Origin: an uncultured Lachnospiraceae bacterium
Lineage (GTDB): Bacteria; Bacillota; Clostridia; Lachnospirales; Lachnospiraceae
NCBI GenBank assembly: GCA_910585545.1
Contig: CAJUFN010000001.1
Coordinates: 1-64,000, forward strand
DNA length: 64,000 nt
Direction: 5' to 3'
Within the stretch, counting starts at the first letter, position 1. The number at the start of each line of letters is the position of its first letter. This document shows, piece by piece, positions 1 to 7,109 of this stretch. The notes below the pieces were generated by a model. That model searched no databases. It was not told the origin of the DNA and saw only the letters and a program-made list of their open reading frames with translations. The translations under genes were made by a program, and so were the position numbers.

Positions 1-15
1 CGCAAAAGAATATAG

Positions 16-930
16 ATGAAAGGAAGTGAAGAGTCGAGACAAAGTCTACTCGACGAGATTATGAGAAAACCCAAGGAATGGAAAGATATCATATACAGCA
101 AAATCAGGGAGCACAAAAAGCAGTCCGTTACCATAATGCTGGCGCTTCTGATCGTTCTTGCAGGTGTAGGAACCGGTATGTATTACGCATATCTTCCGGA
201 TCAGGCGTCTGATTTATCTAAGGAGACAGAAACTACCAAAGGGAAGGAAGAAACAAAGGATACCAAAGTACCGGGAGAAAAAAAGGATACTGCAAAGCCG
301 GCTCAGACGGAAGAAACACACAAAACAGAAGAGCAGAAAGGGGAAGAAGAGAAGAAGGAGACGGTTACAGAAACAGAACAAACGCAAAAAACACCTTCTT
401 CCACAAACGTAAAAACACCGACCCAACAGAAGCCGTCTTCCCAGCCAAAGAAACAAGAGATTTTCAAACAGCCGTCAAAGGATACGTCCAAACAACCATC
501 AAAAGATACGCCGAAGCAGCCGTCAAAGGATACACCAAAGCAGGATCCGCCGAAGCAGCCGGAAAAGCCGGCACATACACACAGTTGGACGGCACAGACA
601 AAAGTGGTACATCATCCGGCAACCGGTCATAACGAGCAGGTCGTGGTAAAGGAAGCATGGACGGAAAGTATTCCAATTTATGAAACGGTGGCGATAGAAG
701 TTTGCAATGCTTGCGGTGCAGATATTACGGCTAACGTATATGAACATACCAAAGCTCATGCTTTGAAAGGCGAAAATGCAGCTTATCATACAGAGTATGT
801 ACAACGACAGACGGGAACCGATACCATTCATCATCCGGCAGAGTATACCACCCAGTGGATACAGGATAGTGCAGCTTGGAATGAAACAGTGACAACCGGT
901 TATAAATGCAGTTGCGGAGCAAGTAAATAG
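16..930 (+). CDS. membrane-anchored surface protein with Lys/Thr/Pro linker and His/Cys-rich C-terminal domain
   Basis: Function unknown. The 304-residue protein has a charged cytoplasmic N-terminus (about 1-36), one membrane segment (about 38-60) and a long Glu/Lys/Thr/Pro-rich extracellular stalk. The stalk includes three tandem 8-residue units of the type KQPSKDTP. A roughly 115-residue C-terminal domain begins near HTHSW and carries HHPATGH, VCNACGAD, HTKAHAL, a second IHHPAEY and a final KCSCG. The paired HH and CxxC/CxC elements suggest metal (zinc) binding; similar His/Cys-rich tails occur in surface proteins of related Firmicutes (from memory). The ATG at 16 directly follows an in-frame TAG (13-15), so it is the first possible start in this frame. 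An upstream gene may end at that TAG. The stop precedes a hairpin terminator, separating the gene from the pilus locus. Confidence 0.75.
   Translation: MKGSEESRQSLLDEIMRKPKEWKDIIYSKIREHKKQSVTIMLALLIVLAGVGTGMYYAYLPDQASDLSKETETTKGKEETKDTKVPGEKKDTAKPAQTEETHKTEEQKGEEEKKETVTETEQTQKTPSSTNVKTPTQQKPSSQPKKQEIFKQPSKDTSKQPSKDTPKQPSKDTPKQDPPKQPEKPAHTHSWTAQTKVVHHPATGHNEQVVVKEAWTESIPIYETVAIEVCNACGADITANVYEHTKAHALKGENAAYHTEYVQRQTGTDTIHHPAEYTTQWIQDSAAWNETVTTGYKCSCGASK
466..537 (+). repeat. three tandem 24-bp units encoding KQPSKDT(S/P)
   Basis: Units at 466-489, 490-513 and 514-537 encode KQPSKDTS, KQPSKDTP and KQPSKDTP, followed by degenerate copies (KQDPP, KQPEKP). They sit in the stalk of the surface protein. 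Such in-frame repeats commonly vary in copy number between strains and change stalk length. Confidence 0.8.
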
Positions 931-954
931 AAAAATCAAATAGGGGCGTAAAAG

Positions 955-983
955 TAGAGTATCGATGGGATGCTCTATTTTTT
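955..983 (+). terminator. rho-independent terminator ahead of the pilus locus
   Basis: Stem TAGAGTAT (955-962) pairs with ATGCTCTA (970-977) with one G-T pair, around a 7-nt loop, and is followed by a T run. It lies between the surface-protein gene and the TTG start of the tip adhesin. It could terminate the first transcript or act as a leader attenuator for the pilus genes. Confidence 0.65.
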
Positions 984-1020
984 ATACCATTTTAACTATT
1001 TTAAGTGAGGAGGAAAGCGT

Positions 1021-3594
1021 TTGAAGCAATTAAAAAAAGTCTTATCGCTGCTTTTGATCTGCGCCATATTTGGGGCAACGATTCCAGTGCAGGCGCAGTC
1101 GGAAGAAAGGAAACAGACAGTAGAAACTGAAACTGCAGAGCAAGAAGAAAAAAGCGGCGAAGAACAGTTCGAAGAAATGGAAGAACCGTGTTCGCAGAAT
1201 GTCTTCGAAGAGACAAAAGAAACCGTTGAAAAGGAAGAAGAACAACTGGCAGAAGAGGAAGTAAAGCAATCGGAAGAAGACAGTAAAAGCAATCTGGGGA
1301 GAACGGACCTGGACGATTCAAAGGATTTATCTGAAGAGCGAAAAGAAATCGTTGAGGAGGAAGAAATCCAAACGGAAAGAAATGCAGAAGAGATTCTAAG
1401 AGAGAATGCACAAGCAAAAGCGATGTTACAGGAAATCGGAGTCGGTTTTGCAGAAGGATATGACGGTCAGCTGATGATAGCTGGCAAAGCTGCAAGGGAA
1501 ACGATTTATACAAAAGTGCTGGAAAAAGCCATTGGTGCCATTGATGTCATCAACTATAACGATCCGAAATGGCCGGTATTACAACATTGGAATGAAGGAA
1601 TGTTAGGATCTGGCGATGGAGAGCAATTATATTGTGCCAATCCAAACGTGAATTTCAAAGCGGGTTATAAGACCGTCGTAGATGCGGGTAAACATTATAA
1701 CCGGGCTACGATTCAGACCATTGCGGCGATGTTTTATTATTACGACCATTACATGTGCAGTGGGATTAACAGCCGTTATGACTATTTACTGAAGCAATGT
1801 GCCGTATGGTGGGTTTTGAACGAAGTGCATGGTTGGTACGGAACTGGGATAGAAATTGAAACCGGAAATAATATTACTTGTGGGCAAGGACATTGGATCG
1901 CAACCCATAAATCCGAATATCGTTTACAAGGTATTACCTGGGCCAAAAACAATTATCAATACTTCACAGATGCCTATGGGGTGCTTTATCAGGGAGAAGG
2001 TCAGCCGCTTAGCAAATGGGGCGGGACTTACAATCCATCCGGACAAGCGGTTTTGAAAAAGAAATCTGCGAATCCGGAATTGACGAACGGAAACGGTTGT
2101 TATTCTTTGGCCGGAGCAGAGTTTGGCGTATATAGCAGTGCATCTCTTTCCGGCGCGTCTAGAGTGGGGATATTTACCACCGATGCCAATGGAAATTCCA
2201 ATACACTGACATTGAATCCAGGAACCTATTATGTAAAAGAATTAAAGGCACCGAAAGGCTTTGCAATGGATCCGGCTACGAAGACGATCACGGTGACATC
2301 CGGGAAGACCACAACGGTCGAGTTTGCAGATCTTCCACAAATGGACCCGGTTGGAATCTTACTTGGTAAGGTGGATGCAGAAACCAATGCGAATAAACCG
2401 CAGGGAAGTGCTACCTTGCAAGGGGCGCAGTTTACCGTGAAATATTATGCCGGATTGTGGGAAAAAGATAAAGATCCGGCAAGCATAGGACAGTCTCCTA
2501 AACGAATCTGGATATTTCAGACGGATGAAGATGGATTTTGTATATATGGAAAAGAAAGTTTTTTGTCTGGCGATGAACTGTATTTCAGTGCTAGTGGAGT
2601 GCCATCTATTCCGATTGGAACGATAACTATACAGGAAACAAAGGCTCCAGAGGGATATTTACTTAACCCCGAAATCTTTGTGAGACAAATTACTACCGAA
2701 GGAAATGCAGAATGGGTAAACACTTACAATCAACCAGTCATTCCTGAAAATATCTTAAAGCTGGATCTAGTAAAGAAGCAGGCGGGAACAGATATTGCAA
2801 TTCCGGGTGCTGAGTTTGAACATACAAAACCAGATGGAACCAAGGAGACATTGGAGACAGATGCAGATGGAAAGTTGTCATTTAAGGGGCTGCAGTATGG
2901 GCACCATGTGATTTCCGAAATTTCCGTTATGGATGGATACCTGCTGAATGGTAACGTGATTGAGTTTGATGTCTCAGAAAAAAATGAGATTACATTGACA
3001 TCAAAGATCGATCCGGACCTGGGAAAGGTTGATTTTGATGTAACACCAGAGGGAAATATTTCTTTGATGGTAGAAGATCAGCTTTCTCCATTTGAGCTTT
3101 GCATACACAAAGAAAATAATAAGGACAAGCTTCTTTCCGATGCTGAATTTACTTTGTATCGCGATCAGGAATGCACCCAGGAAGTCGGAAAAGGGACAAC
3201 CAATGAGGAAGGATTTTTGAGTTTTGAAGGATTGGAAGTAGGTCAGACTTATTATTTGAGAGAGACAAAAGCGCCGGCAGGATATCGACTGCCGCTAGAT
3301 GCAAAAGGAGATCCGGTGACGTATGAAATCTACACAGAAAGCACTCCGGTGAAAGAGGAATTTATCTTTTATGTAAATGGAAAAGCATATACAGGTACTT
3401 CCGATCCGGATGGAATGTTTAGCGTAGCCGGAACAAAAGCAGACCGGGAAGTCCATATGACCATCATCAATACCATTGGAATGAAATTGCCGGACACAGG
3501 CTCTGCAATGACATTCTTCATGCTATTGGACGCCATGCTGACCGGTTTGGCAATGATCATGAACAGGATCATGAATCGAAAAAAAGAAGTTTAA
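1021..3594 (+). CDS. pilus tip adhesin with thioester domain, SpaA/Cna-B repeats and LPDTG anchor
   Basis: Predicted covalent-attachment adhesin at the tip of a sortase-built pilus. The start is TTG, supported by GAGGAGG at 1007-1013 with 7-nt spacing. Seen in the 857 residues: signal peptide (1-25, ending VQA), a Glu-rich spacer (about 26-125), a thioester-type domain (about 150-330) with YCANPN (Cys205) and KQCAVW (Gln259), then four prealbumin-like SpaA/Cna-B domains (about 340-437, 443-560, 575-680, 690-815). Domains end in boxes such as ELKAPKGF, ETKAPEGY and ETKAPAGY that supply the Glu for intramolecular isopeptide bonds. LPDTG (823-827), a hydrophobic segment and a basic tail form the sorting signal. 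KQCAVW fits the TQxAIW pattern of class I thioester domains, where Cys and Gln form the internal bond. The gene lies 47 bp upstream of the major pilin. Ligand unknown. Confidence 0.85.
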   Translation: MKQLKKVLSLLLICAIFGATIPVQAQSEERKQTVETETAEQEEKSGEEQFEEMEEPCSQNVFEETKETVEKEEEQLAEEEVKQSEEDSKSNLGRTDLDDSKDLSEERKEIVEEEEIQTERNAEEILRENAQAKAMLQEIGVGFAEGYDGQLMIAGKAARETIYTKVLEKAIGAIDVINYNDPKWPVLQHWNEGMLGSGDGEQLYCANPNVNFKAGYKTVVDAGKHYNRATIQTIAAMFYYYDHYMCSGINSRYDYLLKQCAVWWVLNEVHGWYGTGIEIETGNNITCGQGHWIATHKSEYRLQGITWAKNNYQYFTDAYGVLYQGEGQPLSKWGGTYNPSGQAVLKKKSANPELTNGNGCYSLAGAEFGVYSSASLSGASRVGIFTTDANGNSNTLTLNPGTYYVKELKAPKGFAMDPATKTITVTSGKTTTVEFADLPQMDPVGILLGKVDAETNANKPQGSATLQGAQFTVKYYAGLWEKDKDPASIGQSPKRIWIFQTDEDGFCIYGKESFLSGDELYFSASGVPSIPIGTITIQETKAPEGYLLNPEIFVRQITTEGNAEWVNTYNQPVIPENILKLDLVKKQAGTDIAIPGAEFEHTKPDGTKETLETDADGKLSFKGLQYGHHVISEISVMDGYLLNGNVIEFDVSEKNEITLTSKIDPDLGKVDFDVTPEGNISLMVEDQLSPFELCIHKENNKDKLLSDAEFTLYRDQECTQEVGKGTTNEEGFLSFEGLEVGQTYYLRETKAPAGYRLPLDAKGDPVTYEIYTESTPVKEEFIFYVNGKAYTGTSDPDGMFSVAGTKADREVHMTIINTIGMKLPDTGSAMTFFMLLDAMLTGLAMIMNRIMNRKKEV

Positions 3595-3641
3595 AGTTGT
3601 TTGGAAAATTAAATTCATTTAGAAAAGTGAGGAAATAAAAT

Positions 3642-5504
3642 ATGAAAAACAAGGTAATCAAAAGTTTATATGCATTCGTACTTTCCGTATCCGTAGCAAC
3701 GGCAGGTATCACAGGAACCATGGGAACCATCCAGGTATCTGCCGCAGAAACGCAGGTGCGTTCTACACTGACGACACCGGGAGGAAGTGCCGATTTTGGA
3801 AGAGGAGATGCCAGCATTACGATTCAAGGAAAGGAAGGTCAGATTCTAGTAGGAAAGAACTTCCGGATCTATAAGCTGTTTGCAGCAGAAAATGCAGTTG
3901 GCGGGGAATCCATCAATTATACCTTCAATCCAGCGTATGAGAATTCATTAAAGACGGTTGTTGGAAAGAAACTTGGGAAAGCGCCGGAATCGGTAACCGA
4001 GTACGAAGTGATCGATTATATGCAGTCCTTAAACCGCAATCAAGTGGAAGGGGCGCAGGCAGACCAGAAATTAGAAGGCTCTTACAGTGCATACCGCTAC
4101 TTTGTAGAAGAACTAAGAGATCAGCTTGTGGCAGATGATACAGCGGCAGATCTGGTAAGAGTATCTGCAGTAAGGGCAGATAATTCAGTTGCAATCGAAG
4201 GTCTGGAATACGGCTACTATATTGTGGATGAAGTGACCGAAGTAGGAGGAACACACTCCGCAGCCTCGATGTGTATCGTAAACACTGCAAATCCAAAAGC
4301 GGATGTCAACATCAAATCAGACTATCCGAATGTCATCAAAAAAATCCGGGAAGATGATGATCAGGACAAGGTCGGAAATGCTGGATGGAATGACATTGCC
4401 GATTATGAGATCGGACAGACCGTGCCATACAAATACGAGTCCAATATCCCAAATATGAATGGATATGATACCTACTACTATGCATGGCATGACAGGATGG
4501 ATGAAGCTCTGACTTTCCATAAAGACTCTGTCTCCATCACGATCTCGGACAAAGAAAAATCATACCAGCTTGGGAAAGAAGAATTTGCAGTGATTCAAAA
4601 TCCGGAAAATGGGGAGACGTTCCAGGTGGAGATTCCGGATATCAAGGCGATTGTCGACCGGGAGTTTGACCGTAAAAATGACCTTGATGAAAACATTTAC
4701 GGACAGAAAGTAGTCCTTACTTACAATGCCACACTCAATGATAAAGCCGCGGCAGACACAGGACGTCCGGGATTCGAAAATGATGTGCGTCTTGAGTTTT
4801 CCAACAACCCAGATCATGATGGCAATGGAAGTACCGGGTACACTCCGTGGGATACGGTTGTCTGTTTTACATATAAGATCAATATATTAAAGACGAATCA
4901 CCATGATTTGGAATTGGAAGGAGCGAAATTCCGTCTGTATTCGGATAAAGAATTGAAGAACGAAGTTTATGTAAAGAAAACAGAAGAAGGATATAACGTG
5001 ATCAATCGTGACAGCCTTGGAGGAAGCGATCACACAGGCGGAAATGCGCCGGCAGAGGCAGTCGAGATGGTATCAGGTGCAGAGGGGACATTTGTGATCT
5101 ATGGATTGGACAGCGGCACCTACTATCTGAAAGAAACCAAGGCGCCTGCCGGATACCGAAAACTTCTTGACCCAATCGTATTACATTTAAAAGCCACATT
5201 CACCGACAACAGAAATGATTATATCAAAGGGGACGGAGCTACCGGCAGGACATTACAGAAGCTGGAAGCAGATGCACATATCAAAACATTCTTAGAAGGC
5301 GCATACAAAGAGTCCGATGTAGAATTGATCACAGATGCAAATGATGGCGCTGCAAACATTACGGTCATCAATAGGATTGGGAAAAAATTACCGGTAACCG
5401 GTTCCGTGAGGATGCTCCTTATGCTTGGGGCAGGAACGGTATTAGTCGGTTGCGCCTTGGTTCGAAGCAGAAAAGAAAAAACAGATACAAATGAAGTGAG
5501 ATAG
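3642..5504 (+). CDS. major pilin (backbone subunit), isopeptide-forming, LPVTG-anchored
   Basis: Backbone subunit of a sortase-polymerised pilus. The 620 residues show a signal peptide (about 1-35, cleavage near VSAAET), an N-terminal pilin domain, a middle isopeptide-forming domain starting near KSDYPNVIKKI, and a C-terminal Cna-B/SpaA domain with ETKAPAGY. The sorting signal is LPVTG (583-587) with a hydrophobic stretch and a basic tail. Lys233/Lys234 after YPNVI lie where fimbrial proteins of this family carry the pilin or isopeptide lysine; which one is used cannot be told from sequence. An AGTGAGGA ribosome site precedes the ATG. It sits between the tip adhesin and the class C sortase, the usual order for such loci. 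Confidence 0.88.
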   Translation: MKNKVIKSLYAFVLSVSVATAGITGTMGTIQVSAAETQVRSTLTTPGGSADFGRGDASITIQGKEGQILVGKNFRIYKLFAAENAVGGESINYTFNPAYENSLKTVVGKKLGKAPESVTEYEVIDYMQSLNRNQVEGAQADQKLEGSYSAYRYFVEELRDQLVADDTAADLVRVSAVRADNSVAIEGLEYGYYIVDEVTEVGGTHSAASMCIVNTANPKADVNIKSDYPNVIKKIREDDDQDKVGNAGWNDIADYEIGQTVPYKYESNIPNMNGYDTYYYAWHDRMDEALTFHKDSVSITISDKEKSYQLGKEEFAVIQNPENGETFQVEIPDIKAIVDREFDRKNDLDENIYGQKVVLTYNATLNDKAAADTGRPGFENDVRLEFSNNPDHDGNGSTGYTPWDTVVCFTYKINILKTNHHDLELEGAKFRLYSDKELKNEVYVKKTEEGYNVINRDSLGGSDHTGGNAPAEAVEMVSGAEGTFVIYGLDSGTYYLKETKAPAGYRKLLDPIVLHLKATFTDNRNDYIKGDGATGRTLQKLEADAHIKTFLEGAYKESDVELITDANDGAANITVINRIGKKLPVTGSVRMLLMLGAGTVLVGCALVRSRKEKTDTNEVR

Positions 5505-5520
5505 TATGAAGTGAGATAAT

Positions 5521-6345
5521 ATGAAGCGAAAAAAGATTTTAACAGGGATGCTGTTTGCTGCGGGATTGTTCCTGTGTGCCTATCCACTGGTAAGCAGTAT
5601 CATAGAGCGGCGGCATCAGGAAGAAGCCGTCGCTACGTACCAAACCGAAGTGGAATCAACCGATACAGCCGAAGTAAAACAGGTTTTGGCACAGGCGCAA
5701 CGATATAACGAAATGTTGTGGCAGACGAAGGGACTCATTATCAATGAGATTCAAAATGAGGTTTTGAGTGACCAAAATTATCAGGAGCAGCTAAAACTGG
5801 CCGAACATGGCATTATGGGAGCGATTCATATTCCAAAAATAAATGTGATGCTTCCGGTATACCACGGAACAGACGAAGAGATACTGAAAAACGGCGTGGG
5901 GCATATGCAGGAGAGCAGCCTGCCGGTAGGCGGAGAGAATACCCACTGTCTTCTGACCGGGCACAGAGGACTTCCCAATTCCAAGCTGTTTACGAGACTG
6001 GATGAACTGGAGACAGGAGATTTGTTCTTTCTCGAAACTTGTAATGAAAAGCTGGCATACAGGGTAAATGAGATTGAAGTCATTGCGCCCGAAGACGTGG
6101 ATGGGCTTGGGATTCAGGCAGGGAAAGATCAGGTGTCTTTGATCACCTGTACGCCGTATGGACTGAATACACACCGACTGGTTGTAACCGGAGAGAGGAT
6201 TCCGTACACCGAAGAGGCAGAGCAGGAAACGAAGGCAGAAATGCTCTCCTTTCGGGAGTTGTTGTTCGCATCACTTCCGTTTCTGTTTCTTTCTGCCGGA
6301 GTGATGCATTTGATAAAAAAGAAAAAGGGGGAAAAGTCAAGATGA
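5521..6345 (+). CDS. class C (pilus-polymerising) sortase
   Basis: Transpeptidase that cleaves pilin sorting signals and joins pilins through lysine isopeptide bonds at the outer face of the membrane. The 274 residues have an N-terminal membrane segment (about 8-25), the sortase barrel and a second membrane segment near the C-terminus (about 240-265), the two-anchor layout of class C. Catalytic residues are visible: His148 in LTGHRG, Cys210 in TCTPYG and Arg219 in THRL. An obvious class C lid motif was not found. It starts 16 bp after the major pilin and its stop overlaps the next start (ATGA at 6342), so the genes are probably co-translated. It is the only sortase in the window. Confidence 0.92.
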   Translation: MKRKKILTGMLFAAGLFLCAYPLVSSIIERRHQEEAVATYQTEVESTDTAEVKQVLAQAQRYNEMLWQTKGLIINEIQNEVLSDQNYQEQLKLAEHGIMGAIHIPKINVMLPVYHGTDEEILKNGVGHMQESSLPVGGENTHCLLTGHRGLPNSKLFTRLDELETGDLFFLETCNEKLAYRVNEIEVIAPEDVDGLGIQAGKDQVSLITCTPYGLNTHRLVVTGERIPYTEEAEQETKAEMLSFRELLFASLPFLFLSAGVMHLIKKKKGEKSR

Positions 6346-7001
6346 AGAAATTAAAAATGAGATGGATACTTCCGGTGATCGCAATGCTAATTTGTTCGAT
6401 GCCGGTATGTGCTGCGAACAGGAATATCGCGTTGCCAGGCAATCCACAGGAAGTAGATAACCAAGAAAAAGGAAGCATTGAAATCGAATTAACCGATGGC
6501 AGTGCGGGTACCTCGAAGGAAGGCGTTGTATTTCAATATGACAAAGTTGCAGAGGTTATTGATGGAGAATATAAGCTGTGCTCTGAATACGAAAAAAGTG
6601 GAATTGATCTAAATGTGATCGAGCGTGCGGAAGAGTTGGATCAGGCAGCAAAGACATTTTGCAGGTATCGGCTTGCAGATGGTACCTGCCGGACGAATGC
6701 AGATGGAAAAGCAGTCATGGAAGACTTAGAAGTAGGAGTGTATTTGTTATATGCGACGGAAACGAAGCGATATGAGGAGATTACGCCAGTACTAATCGCG
6801 ATCCCGACCTGGGGAGAGGTGCAAGGAGATATGTTATATGACGTAAAAGTGATTCCAAAACATGCGCCAAGGATTCCGGAAAGGGAGATTGTAAAGACCG
6901 GTGATTCTGCAATTCCATACCGACTGACAGGGCTGGTAATCATATCTGTATCCGTGGTATTGGCCGTATGTTATAAAAAGAAACAATACAATGAAAAATA
7001 G
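6342..7001 (+). CDS. basal (anchor) pilin with KTGD-type sorting signal
   Basis: Small pilin predicted to cap the pilus base and link it to the cell wall. The 219 residues include a signal peptide (about 1-24, ending CAA), one prealbumin-like domain (GVVFQYDKVAEV, then NADGKAVMEDLEVGVYLL) and a C-terminal sorting signal in which LPxTG is replaced by VKTGD (184-188), then a hydrophobic segment and a basic tail. Variant xKTGD signals are common on Clostridia surface proteins. The ATG overlaps the sortase stop by 4 bp. It is the last gene of the pilus unit and is followed by a strong terminator. The basal role is inferred from size, gene order and the distinct signal. Confidence 0.75.
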   Translation: MKKLKMRWILPVIAMLICSMPVCAANRNIALPGNPQEVDNQEKGSIEIELTDGSAGTSKEGVVFQYDKVAEVIDGEYKLCSEYEKSGIDLNVIERAEELDQAAKTFCRYRLADGTCRTNADGKAVMEDLEVGVYLLYATETKRYEEITPVLIAIPTWGEVQGDMLYDVKVIPKHAPRIPEREIVKTGDSAIPYRLTGLVIISVSVVLAVCYKKKQYNEK

Positions 7002-7006
7002 AGAGG

Positions 7007-7044
7007 ATACCGAAACTCGTGAAGGGTTTCGGTATTTTTGCTTT
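7007..7044 (+). terminator. rho-independent terminator of the pilus operon
   Basis: Perfect 10-bp stem ATACCGAAAC (7007-7016) / GTTTCGGTAT (7026-7035) with a 9-nt loop, followed by a T-rich tract. It starts 6 bp after the basal pilin stop. Confidence 0.85.
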
Positions 7045-7109
7045 TAAAAGATAAAGAAATCGTGTACAATAACTACAGAACAAAATTACCAGACATGGAG
7101 ATATGTAAT

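Noticed and set aside
7038..7109. N-terminal extension of PolA from TTG 7038
   Set aside because: It starts in the T-tract of the pilus terminator, lacks a ribosome site and is absent from the family. ATG 7110 has GGAG.
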